From assembly GCF_024868665.1 (NCBI RefSeq), contig NC_079898.1, forward strand, positions 21,530,668-21,594,667: a DNA stretch of 64,000 nt. The letters run 5' to 3'. A model generated the notes under the pieces. It worked only from the letters and a program-made list of their open reading frames with translations. It was not told the origin of the DNA and did not search any database. Of the stretch, positions 22,017-32,900 are shown piece after piece. This DNA comes from Triplophysa rosa (Eukaryota > Chordata > Actinopteri > Cypriniformes > Nemacheilidae). Made by a program: the position numbers and the translations under genes. How positions within the stretch are numbered: the first letter of the stretch is position 1; each line of letters begins with the position of its first letter.

Positions 22017-22104
22017 CACTTCAACGGACTAAGAAAAACGATGTTTTAAGTTTCGACTGCTAATACAATACTATTTCCAACAGTCTATGCTGGTACGACC
22101 AAAC

Positions 22105-22117
22105 GAGTTTCACTTCC
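22105..22117 (-). promoter_or_regulatory. IRF/ISRE-like motif upstream of ISG12-like copy 4
   Basis: The minus strand reads GGAAGTGAAACTC, which contains the IRF core AANNGAAA. It sits about 89 bp upstream of the ATG at 22016, matching the ISRE positions of copies 1 and 3, but has only one full GAAA half. Confidence 0.55.
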
Positions 22118-22593
22118 AGGCGTAACAGCGTACAATTGATGATGATGAGTGTGACTCCTGGTTATTTAAACTGCTTCATTTCAGTGAACCGAGTCTTAAT
22201 AGTCTTGAGTCAATGGGCACCCTGTAAACAACTTAGTCTGTGCATATGTGTTTCGAAAGTGTCCAACATTGAGTCAACAATAGAGTAATATGAGTAATAA
22301 TGCCTGCTTCTGCATTTTTTGTCTTTGAATTAAGTCATTAGGGCTGAACAAGGACCGAAGTGGTCTTAGAACCGGTTCATTAAAATGAATCACTCGAATG
22401 AATCGGTTTGGAGTTGCTTTAACCAGCTCCAAACAAAACTGAAACCGTTTCCTGGAAATCACGTTCCTAACCCCTATACCAATCCTAAAGACGTTTAGGT
22501 GAGACAACAAACTCCTTTAAAAACTTTATTTGTTGAAAGGAGTTTGTAGTAAAACTACAGTTTTGACAAGTTTATTACTGTCCCTATCATATC

Positions 22594-22632
22594 GCTTGGA
22601 TAAAAGCGTCTGCTAAATGACTAAATGTAAAT
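22594..22632. repeat. SINE/LINE tail fragment
   Basis: The teleost tail word GGATAAAAGCGTCTGCTAAA, followed by TGACTAAATGTAAATA, is present without any upstream head. It is an orphan tail of a retroposon. Confidence 0.6.
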
Positions 22633-22673
22633 AGCCCTCAATATTATAGCGATTGTTTAGAGTTGTTTCTTAA

Positions 22674-22873
22674 GACTAAAATACACTACAAGACTTTTGC
22701 TCAGATTTCGCCGAGATTTTCTGCCGGACTTGTTGCAGAAATTCTGTGCCAGTCTGCAGATTTGATCAGTTAGTGTGCGTCTATCTGAAACTTTCAAAAA
22801 GTCTGCAAGTGTATGATGTCTAGTTTAAAAAAAATCTGTTCGTATTTTAAAAGTCTTGTAGTGTATTCCAGCC
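22674..22873. mobile_element. About 200-bp MITE, copy b
   Basis: GACTAAAATACACTACAAGAC at the left pairs with GTCTTGTAGTGTATTCCAGCC at the right. It is the same family and orientation as 20930-21128. This copy sits upstream of ISG12-like copy 4. Confidence 0.75.
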
Positions 22874-22879
22874 ATCAGG

Positions 22880-23440
22880 AGAACTGAAAGAGTTCTATGT
22901 AAAAAATGGTAGGTCAAAAATATTGTGAATATTAGTATGATGTTTCACTTTTTTTTGTCAGGTTACATATCAGTAAACATAATTTAGTACAACTCAATAT
23001 ACAAATCCTTTATCTTGGATAAAAAATGTTAAGGCATACTTTTAATTTTTTTTAAATTACACTACAGACACATTTCAAATGCATGTCCACACACACAACA
23101 CAAGTTGATGCCGAATGTCAAGAAAGCTGACAAGCTGACTAATGTTATTTGTTTCAATACTCAAATTGATGCTTCCTCATTTCCTTGCTCCTTATACCTG
23201 GAAACCGATCGAGCTCAGTCATCTTAAAGGCCTTCTCAATGCTCCAATAGCACCGTGAGGAATGAAGAAGTTTCCTGAGAAGTCATGAGTGAGGATACAC
23301 ACAGGTGTATAGCCTATCCTTGCATTGCATCCTGAAGGGGTTGGAGCTGAGAGGCAAGGAAATGAAGCAAGGAAAAGAAACGATATGCACAAACAGGAAC
23401 CGAGAAGCACCTCTGGATCTCCAGTATGTTCCTCATGATT
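22880..23440. other. Intergenic DNA between ISG12-like copies 4 and 5
   Basis: No gene supported. It contains an imperfect inverted pair: TCATTTCCTTGCTCCTTATA near 23179 against GGCAAGGAAATGAAGCAAGG near 23352. The open frames across it have no family resemblance. Confidence 0.4.
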
Positions 23441-24177
23441 TCATTTTCTCATCCTCCTCAACAACTTCACAGCTCCACCCAAAACCGCACATGTAGCCCC
23501 GCCAACAGATGCCACGCCTGCTGTAGCATATGCAGACAGCCCAGCAGCACCTAATCAGGGAGAACATGGTCATAGTCATATGAGTCATGAGTCAGAATAC
23601 AGAATTTACAGTTTAACCTACACACCTAAATTGAGCATAAAATTGATTTTACAAGTCACTCAATTCAACGTAATCTGTTAATATTTACAGGGTTGAATCA
23701 TCTACATGTACAAAACAAGCAGTATTGTTTCAAAAGTTGCTGTATTGATTGCTTAAATGGATTAATATACACTTTATGTTTTTTATAAATAGTTATACCT
23801 GCTGACTGGAGGATAGCGATTAAACTTCCTGCTGCAACACTGCCCCCATTAGCTATGGCCGCTGATGACATCATACCGGCCGCCAAAGAACCTGAAGTGA
23901 TACCGGCGGCGGCGAATCCAGCTGCGCCGATCGCGAGTGGAGCCAACACAGCCGAGCCGACTGAAACACAAATACATAATAGCGCTGAGCACTGAGCATT
24001 TTTTTTTTGTATAAGATGTTTTCATAAAATTAGAACACTTACCAGCCCCGGCTGCCGTTAGTTTAATAATATTGTAGAATTCTGAAAATGAAAATAAGAA
24101 CGATATTAAAAGTAACAAAACACGAGAGATATTTATTGTACTGCGTGACAGAGACTGGAGCTGTTACCTTTCGACAT
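23441..24177 (-). CDS. ISG12/IFI27-like protein with basic C-terminus, array copy 5
   Basis: Coding exons (high to low): 24177-24168, 24081-24043, 23960-23799, 23550-23441; phases agree and give 106 residues. Exon 3 is again 162 nt (core TSGSLAAGMMSSAAIANGG, then SLIAILQSAG), closest to copy 4 in the GSLxAxMMSS and AILQSAG signatures. Exon 4 ends with a short basic tail, KLLRRMRK, in contrast to the acidic tail of copy 4. A membrane-associated role in interferon-linked apoptosis or antiviral defence follows from the family. No ISRE is seen near -90. The nearest GAAANNGAAA match is about 270 bp upstream (near 24450), within a transposon-like stretch, so its inducibility may differ. Confidence 0.88.
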
Positions 24178-24284
24178 GATTTTGAATTGTTAGACTAGTT
24201 AAATTAGTCAAGTCTTCTTCTCGTTTGTAGAGCAGTAGCCTTCACCACACCCCAAGATATGCAACAACAACGCCATAAAGTATA

Positions 24285-25200
24285 GGTGCGTTCCATTTAG
24301 CCGTACGTGGTCTACGAAGTGGACTTCACAGGGTGTTCCGCCATCTTAAGTGAGATTCCAATCCGAAGGGAGCGAACATGTTCAGTTCGAAGGGAACTGC
24401 GAACGGCGTAGGGAATAAGGGAACATCGATGCATCACTTGCCGGAAGTGGAAAGGGAAATTCACCCAAATCGCGTCACGAGTCAGAAAAACAACGGACGA
24501 GTTTACGTATGCCTTTTGTACATTGTGAAAGTTTATTTAATTATTGTTAATTATATTAAATTGTGGATGGCTTCGCGTAAATATGCTATTTTACTTTTTG
24601 TAGCATTGTTTTTATATAGGCTACACTCGAGATGATGAATGTATTTACTTTTTATTTATATTTTATTGTGCAATTAAAAAGTAGTTTTCATATGCGTGTA
24701 AGGATTCATCCATTTGGCTAGTATTAAACAAACTAATGTAAAAGTGGTAAGCAGCAGCAATTCTGTAAAAGAAAATATGTTATGTTATTTACCTCAGGAA
24801 TGTTTACGGCTGCACCACATAGGGAAAAAAGCGAGATGAGACCGACGCAACCATGAGAACACACCTTCACATAGTTGACCAAATTAAAATGTATTTTTAT
24901 ATTGCATTATATTGCAACAGTAGAGTTTCAAACAATCAAAGCTGCCTCAGTCAAATAATAAATACAAGCATAAACAAAAGTTAAGATTATATTGATTAGA
25001 TACATAATGCGTGTTACGTTTCTTTTAAAAGTAAAGTTACAATATTTATTTATATTATAATCTGCGCAACCCTGCCGTTGCCTTTCTTTGATTGACAGTA
25101 AGCGTTTTTTGTCAGCGAAGTCTACTTCAACTGATATCCCGGGCTCATGGAGTAGGGAGCAGTGAACACTGCGTAGGAACCATATCAAATGGTACGCAGC
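24285..25200. mobile_element. Non-autonomous DNA element, GTGCGTTCCATTT ends
   Basis: GGTGCGTTCCATTTAG at the left and TCAAATGGTACGCAGC at the right are imperfect inverted repeats. The left part has the same CGAAGGG-rich composition as the element at 10518-11270, so they look related. No transposase. It lies between ISG12-like copy 5 and phf3. Confidence 0.5.
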
Positions 25201-25559
25201 TCATAAGAACAACATAATACCGCGTGTAGGAAGTCAACGTCACGTGTCGTGAAGTTAGGATCATGAACAAACCTGATAGATTGCAGTGATAAATTCAAGG
25301 TGTCTTCGTGGTTTGAGAATGTTTATGTTTGTTTATTTTTTAGTTTCACTTATTCCTTTAATATTGTCAGTATTATTTTTATTATTTCTTAATATTTTGT
25401 TAATTGTAATAAACATTTACATTACAAACATTTATTTAAAACATCTATTTGTATTCGTAAAAATGTATTTATATAAATCTATTTTTTTTACATTTGTTAT
25501 AGTCCTTGCAACGCGAGTCATTTAAATAACATGGAGCACACTGCCCCCTGCTGGCAAGT

Positions 25560-25763
25560 CTATCGCTTTACGGGTTGTTTGCTGGCTTGCTTGCTCAGAG
25601 GGTCAACAGGAAGTACTACTTGCGTGTCCCACCGCAGATCCAAAGCGGAAAAGGCACCGACATTAACGGCAACGGCATCCCGTATGGCGTCCCATTATTG
25701 CAATCGATAATACAAGTCCTTCTCTCACTATGCGCTGGCTATTCGACCACAGTGACACGGACG
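25560..25763 (+). promoter_or_regulatory. phf3: phf3 5' UTR exon and promoter (candidate)
   Basis: A CpG-rich stretch runs into a good donor (ACG/GTGAGTG) at 25763/25764 on the plus strand, about 1.15 kb upstream of the first coding exon of phf3. This fits a non-coding exon 1 with a CpG-type promoter continuing to about 25900. The transcription start is not defined. Confidence 0.45.
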
Positions 25764-26942
25764 GTGAGTGTTTTATATCGCGTCTCGCGCAGAGTGGGCG
25801 TGCACGCGCTTCTGTCGTTAGGCTAGAGGCCTTCCTGAGGTGCATGCGACGCGACTCTTAACTCGAGACGAGTTTGAGTAGAAACCGAGTCCGATGTACA
25901 CTTAAACTTCATGCAACCTCTTGTTTGCAATGCACACTACTACTTTTTGTTATTAAAGTGAGTTTAATATGCTACAATGCGCACGTAAGAGAGACACACA
26001 AGCTGATAAAGGCCCCCGGTGCACGCGGCCGGGTTTGGGTTTGTTCGGGGGAGAATTTAACGCCATGCTTTGCTCGGATTAGGTGTGCAAAATGTTGTTG
26101 AAGCTCTCTGGGGCTGCGCCCGGTGCTGGTTCTAGTATGTTTGTACTGTCTGACTGTGAGCTGTTCTAGTTAGCACGCGCTAGCTGTTTGTGCACGTGAG
26201 CTGGTCTGAAATCATAATAAAAACAGAAGACATTCGGTCACCCGGATCAGATAGTCAATAGTGCATGGCTGTCCTACGTTATCCTTAAAGCTTAAATATG
26301 AAGAACTTTAATTATGAAATGCATGCATTTTGTTTTGGTTAAGGCACATGTAATAAAATTAAAGTTTGACACACCGTCAGGCTGTTGGCTCTGTTTGTTG
26401 TAAAATACTACATTTACATTTTTTGTTATTTTGTTATTGAATTAGGTTCATACCTTTAAATAAGCAGTTCAATTATTGTGTGTTACACAAGTATATCTGT
26501 ATAGTATTGTAATCTTCAGGAATAGTATTTCTAAATCAAAAGTAAAACATACGTTATACATATCTGAAAAGGTGTAAAAATGCCTTTGTATTGAAATCAA
26601 ACATTGATCAGTCAATTAGTACTTTAATAAAACAATGTTGTTTGCTAACTGTAAAATTTGTTTTATAATCTTGATTTAATGGAAGACAATTATTTCATAA
26701 GTTCTTACAAAAACATTTTGTATAGTACTTGCTAGTTACAAGGACATGGTTTGAAGCGGTCAAGTAAATGTTTAACCAACAACCCAAAAATAGGTGTTTA
26801 AATTACAAGTCTTTTAAATTACATATGATGGCTTCTACTAATATTCTTTAAAATCTTCTGTCTTAGAGAGTGTGCCAAGAGTATATTTACATCTTATGCC
26901 TTTTGACTTTCTTTCAGAGCAAACAGCACAGTTCAGGCATTC

Positions 26943-29900
26943 ATGGATATAGCTGGTGGCCCATTCAACCATCTGATTCCAAGTGACCAGCTGGACGATT
27001 CCTTGTTGCTCGGACAGAATCTGGAATGTGAAGCAAGTGAGGAATTCGAACCGGGTCGGAATCAACCTGAAAATTCACTGAAAAACATGCTCAGTGACAA
27101 AGATCCCATGTTTGGATCTGCTAGCACTCAGTTTCATCTATTGGAAAATGAAGATGTTAATTTTAAGCTTGAAAGCGCAACAGGTATAGAAACTGTTTTT
27201 TCGTCTATAAATAGTTGGTTGTGTGTAAAATCAACATAGGAGCCAAATAAAATTCCTAATCTATCCCTATGACCTTATGTATTGCAGATGCAAATCAAGA
27301 CATGAAAACAGCAGGTGTTAGACAGAGCCCATCTGATGGGGAGCACGGTCAGCCCGGCTTTCCACGGGGCAGGAGGAGGAATGCAAGTCAAATACAGAGA
27401 AAACAAACAGGTGCATATAACATGAATAGATGTGGGTGAATTCATTTGGATTGCTTTGCCGCAACTGTGCTTTCTTTGAGCTCACATTGGAAAGAAAAGA
27501 ACAATTAAATATCTAGCTTAACCCCCCCAAAATTTCCCACAATTTTCATTATTTCACAATTGTCTTTCAGCAAGCCGAGGTAGAGTTAGAGGTGCACCGG
27601 GCAGACCTCCGCGAAGAGCAGCACAGAAAAACCAAGACCAAGAGGCGACACCAGAGAGGTATGAAAGCTTAGACGAAAAAAGGGAAGCCCTGCTCAGTCG
27701 TCGATTTAAAGTCCATGAGGTTGACTCATCGATGAATCCGGTAGTAGTGTTACGCCGATTAACTGTCACGGTGGGGGGCTATAAAATCGAACTACTTCCT
27801 GGACCATCTCAAACTTTTGGATCCTTCAACGCAAGCGCGCTTCAGTCTCTGGGCTTCCAGGATGATTCCATGATTGCTGATGGTATCGCACTCAATCGGG
27901 AACAAAATCAGAATGCAAACACGGAAAATATTGATAATTTCACACCAGATGTAGTGGGTGAAGTGAGTGTCGGCCAGCCCAGTAGCGACGACATGCCTAT
28001 GGATTTTGGACCGTATGTGAACCCCAATGAGGTACAAGAAGCAAACAGCACTATGTTAAAGCCTACCGTGGAAAACGCAGCACCAGCGGAAACCAAAACG
28101 AATGACCAAATCAAATCTCATAAACAGAGCGCGCAGAAATCTCAGAACAAAAACGGTACGGCAGTTCTGCCTGCAGTCAAAAAAGTCCTGAAACACAAGC
28201 CGACCCTGTCTGGAGTCAAAAATAAGCAGTCTCATCCTGGCAGACCAAGCCTCTTACAGAAGAAATCCCTACATCCCAAAGACAAAGAAACGAATGTGGG
28301 CCGACCAGAAAATCTTCAAAGTCACAAAGACAAGCCGACTAAAGTGGTCTTGAAACGCCCAGGAGGGCCTCTCGCTCCTAAACCGTCAAAACTACAAAAA
28401 ACTCAAGATGGACATCCTGTGCATCCAAATGTAAGCCCACCTCTCCCGACATCTCCGACTGTCAGCAGAAAACCATCTTCAGATTCTGGCCCTAGTGTTA
28501 AGCCTGTTCTGAATAAATCTCCTCAACCTCCAAAAAGACCACAGAATCCCCCCACTCCGGTAAACAAAACAAACCCACCGGTGACAAACAGCCAACCAGA
28601 TGAGGAGCCAGAAAAGATAAAGATCAAAAAGCCAGAGAAAATCCAGCAAAGGCACAAGAGTAGAAATTCCAGGAGTATCTCGATAGAAGAACCACAGCTG
28701 TTCATTCCTGATAACGCACCTGTTGTGAAGAAGGAGGCCGAGGCCGAACCTCCTGATGGTGACGCTGTGTGGGATCCAAGCAAGCACTGTGGATTATGCA
28801 AAAAACCTCACAATAACGGGTATGTTGGCCATTTTTACGATATAAAATGCCTTTTTATTCAAACAGAGCATGCAGAACAATTCTTGTTTGTAATTTTTGG
28901 AGAGTAACCAAAGTTTAAGTGTCACATTTTTCAGAACGTAAACAAAGAAGTGACCAACATTCAGAAGTGAAATGAAATGTTAAATTAACATTTTTAGCAC
29001 TTAATTACATATGGGAAATAAAAAAAAACGATACAGGAAGTGGGTCTGGACCAGTGTTATAGTACTTTTGTACAGTTTTTCTTATTAATTGTTTTATAAA
29101 TTAAATAAAACAAACTTATAACTTTACACTGAGCGTTTGGTAAAGATTTTTTAACGAACAAGTGTGTTCTCTTGCTATTTATAAAATAAATCTCACATGG
29201 TAAATCAGGGGTTATCTAATGCAGTGATATTCTTATTTTTTTTAAGCTTCATTGGATAACCAAATATCTTTTAAAGCTACTGTAGTTCTCCATGATCTAA
29301 GCTCTGAGCTTCATATAGACTGAGTTTCATCAGGGCAACCGTTTTCTTCTATGCTGTTTGTATAGGTTCATGGTGGGCTGCGGCCGCTGCGATGAATGGT
29401 TTCATGGGGATTGTGTGGGTCTGGATATGACTAAAGTTCAGCAGATGGAAAAGGAAGACCAGGAGTATGTGTGTCTAAAATGCTGCACCGAAGAGGACGA
29501 GAAGACGGGAGCTCAGACCACAGAGCAGTCAGATGAAAAGTTATCAGCTAAACAAAAACAGAGACCTCCGCAGATGGTCACTGCAGGTGGAATTCGACCA
29601 TTCCGAAAAGTAAGAAATTTCTACAATACTAGTGCATGAAAAGAATGGTTACAAGCATTGGGCCTCATTCATGAAACATTTGTAAATATATGAGTAAATT
29701 CTGAGTAATTTGCGCGTAAAACAGACCTTCCCGAAAACTTTCCTCCGGATTCACAAATACTTCGTAAAGGTAAGATCTCATAGTAAAATGTGTGTGTTAA
29801 TGAATTCCTATCATTCGTAAACACGGCGCGCATGCACGCTCACTCACAATTAGCATAATCCCGCCTATGATTTTACAGCTATGCAAATTACGTATCTAGG

Positions 29901-32900
29901 AATGCTGGATTCCTCTGGACTTCATTCTCTGGTTTGGCTACATTGTATTGCATGAATGCATAAGAGACTAATAGGCTATATGCTTACCAATAAATTAATC
30001 AATTAAACTGTGTCCATCAAAGTGTTTTAGCCAGCTAAAATAATAATACCTGGTGCTCTTCTGAAAACGACCAGCTGGTGGCGCCTGAGAACGCTTTGGA
30101 GGCTCTGCGCGAGTGCGCGTTACTCCGGAGATGCGTTGGTTTCTGTGATTTAGAATATCCGCAACAGTTAGCCTACTTGTTATTAGTATCTTATTTTTTT
30201 AAAATATTACTGAATATGAAAATGCAGTAATAATATTAACTTCTCCATCGTTGTGTATGATTACGGAAGAGTATTAGGGCCAAGCAATAAAAAAATATAA
30301 AACCGTTTTGAGATTAAAGTCATTATAATGCGAAATTAAAAAATTATAAATGCGAAAAATTAAATGTTGAGAATAAACTCAATAAATTTCGAGAATAAAG
30401 TCATTGTGTTTCGAGAAAAAACTCATTAAATTTCAAGAAAAAAGTCGAAATAAAATATCGAGAATAAATGTTTATCCTATATCAGGGTCATGTTCATTGC
30501 GTAGTACTGAATGAGGATGGCAGAGTTGTATCACTTAGTCAAGCTATACTTTAGGCTTTCCTTCAAGTAACAAAGAAATACTATCAGCGGCTGGGTCTCT
30601 TTAGAAGAATTTAACACGTTTTTAACACGACTTTATTCTCAAAGAGTTTTTTCTCGAAACACAACGACTTTATTCTCAAAGTATAGTGAGTTTATTGTCG
30701 ACATTTTATTTCGAGTTTTTTTTCTCGAAATTTAACAATTTTTTTCACGAAACACAACGACTTTATTCTCGAAATTTATTGAGTTTATTCTCAACATTTA
30801 ATTTCGACTTTTTCCCCCGAAAAACTGCGGGTTTAATTTCGCATTATAATGACTTTAATCTCAAAACGGTTTTATATTTTTTTTATTGCTTGGCCCTAAT
30901 ACTCCCGTATATGATGGTTGGTCAATATTATTCAATATAATGTTTGTCCCGCCTCTTTTCCACTGTGATTGGATGGCTGTGTAAAAAAGGACAGTTGACG
31001 AGCTCTGCGTTTTACCCAAAGTTAAAAAGTAAAAAATGATAAAAGACAAAATAACTCGTGAAATATCATTAGGATACATAGTGCATCAAAATGCAGTGTC
31101 ATCAGTTTGTCTAAAATAATACAGAACGTTACGTGCAGTTTTACACACTATTTACACGTGGCATGGAGCAGGCGTACATTTTTTTACGTACCAACTAACA
31201 TTTTGAAATTTTTCATGAATCCGAAAATTTACGTCAAAACTACTTTACGAACGATTTACACAAAAAATCGTTCTGCTCGTGTTTCATGAATGAGGCCCAT
31301 TGTCTGTATATTTTCATGCATTGTTTGAGTGTAAATCAAGTTATGAGGACTTACAATGAAGATTCAATGAAGTTTGTCCTTCACTTTTAGAATACGTAAA
31401 GCTAATAGCATTTTGGCAGTGTTGTTAACATTTACTGTTATGGTATGGAGACTGATGTACTGATGAAAATGTTATGAGTTTGATGAACTTTCAGAACTTC
31501 CTCCCTGGTCCAAAAATAGCATTTAGAGAAACTGCTGCAGCTGTCGCCCAGCATGTTAAAAAGGAAAGGGTGCCTGTAATGTTTATCTATATAGTTTATA
31601 TAATTAAAATTATAAATAAATTATATAATAGTAAATTTATATACAATTTTATTTGATACTTTTGTCCTTTTTGATTCAGCTTTTGGTTTGTGTGGTAGTA
31701 GTCACCAGCTGTCTTTTAATGGGTCTGTATATCTGCCGTTCTGTGTTTTTCCACATGGGTGTGAAGTAGGGGTGTAAGGATACACGTGATTTTTTTTACA
31801 ATAGGTGAAATGGCGTTCACAGTTTAATGCGTATAACGACATTTTGAAAAAGAATGAAACTTTTCTGTAACATTTTGTAAGTTGTTATGGAATTGACATT
31901 CAGTTGAACATTGACGTTTTAATTGAACTTCTGTGTGAATGATAAAAATTGAATAGCTCTGTCACAGAAAATTAAACTATGTTTTAAAGCAGTAAAAGCA
32001 CAAATAAAAACATTGTTGACGCAGGACGATACATGCATGTTGTTATTTCTTTATATAGTAATGTATTGTGCCACAATATATCGTTACACCCCTAGTGTGA
32101 AGTGGTCAAATGGTTTTCACCCAGTGTGTGTCGATGGTCCCTCACAAGTGTAGATGTAAATGAGAAATGTCCGCACTCACCAACAACTCTTTAGCCACTG
32201 ATACGGCACACCAGATTCACTTTGGATCATGTGGCACACTGCATTGCACCTTATTGTACTGTACTATCATAGAAACAAAAAAAATCATTTCTTTTTTTAA
32301 TTCAGGATGTAGGAGACAGACGACCGTCTGAAGATTCAGCCCAGAAAAGTGGTATGGATATTTCTCTTTTGTTATTAAGTGTATAAAATAAATAGTCAAA
32401 TAATGATCCCTGAGTTTCTTGAGTTGACCTTTTGCAGGAGGTAATGTGAAGCACGAAGCGAAGAAAGTCAAAGTGTCCCCTGTAAGCTCCAAGAAACCGT
32501 CCACCGGACAGATCAGACGCAGCGTACGGGATTCTCTGGAAGAGATTCTTCTAAAACGGTGCGTGGGTTTTTTCAAGGGAATTGTTACATTCTTATAAAG
32601 TGATTGAATGGATTTTTTGAGGGTTTTGAAACATGTGCCTGTCCTTTATCTGAAACATGTTATGTTGCTGTTCATGTAAATGTTTGTAGACTGAAGGATT
32701 CCGATATGAAGATTTCTTCGGACAAGCCCGCCGAGTTGGCCCGAAGGACGGAGAAAGAGCTTTTCGCTCTGTTTCAGGGCGTTGACAGTAAATACAAAAA
32801 TAAATACAGAAGTTTGACATTCAACCTGAAAGATGCCAAAAATAATGCAAGTATTTTAGCATCTACTGATAACAACAAAGCATTTTCTTTGTGAAGCCTA

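Noticed and set aside
24440..24460. ISRE for ISG12-like copy 5 (GGAAAGGGAAAT)
   Set aside because: A GAAANNGAAA match exists, but it is about 270 bp from the ATG inside a transposon-like block, unlike the -90 position in the other copies; too weak to call.
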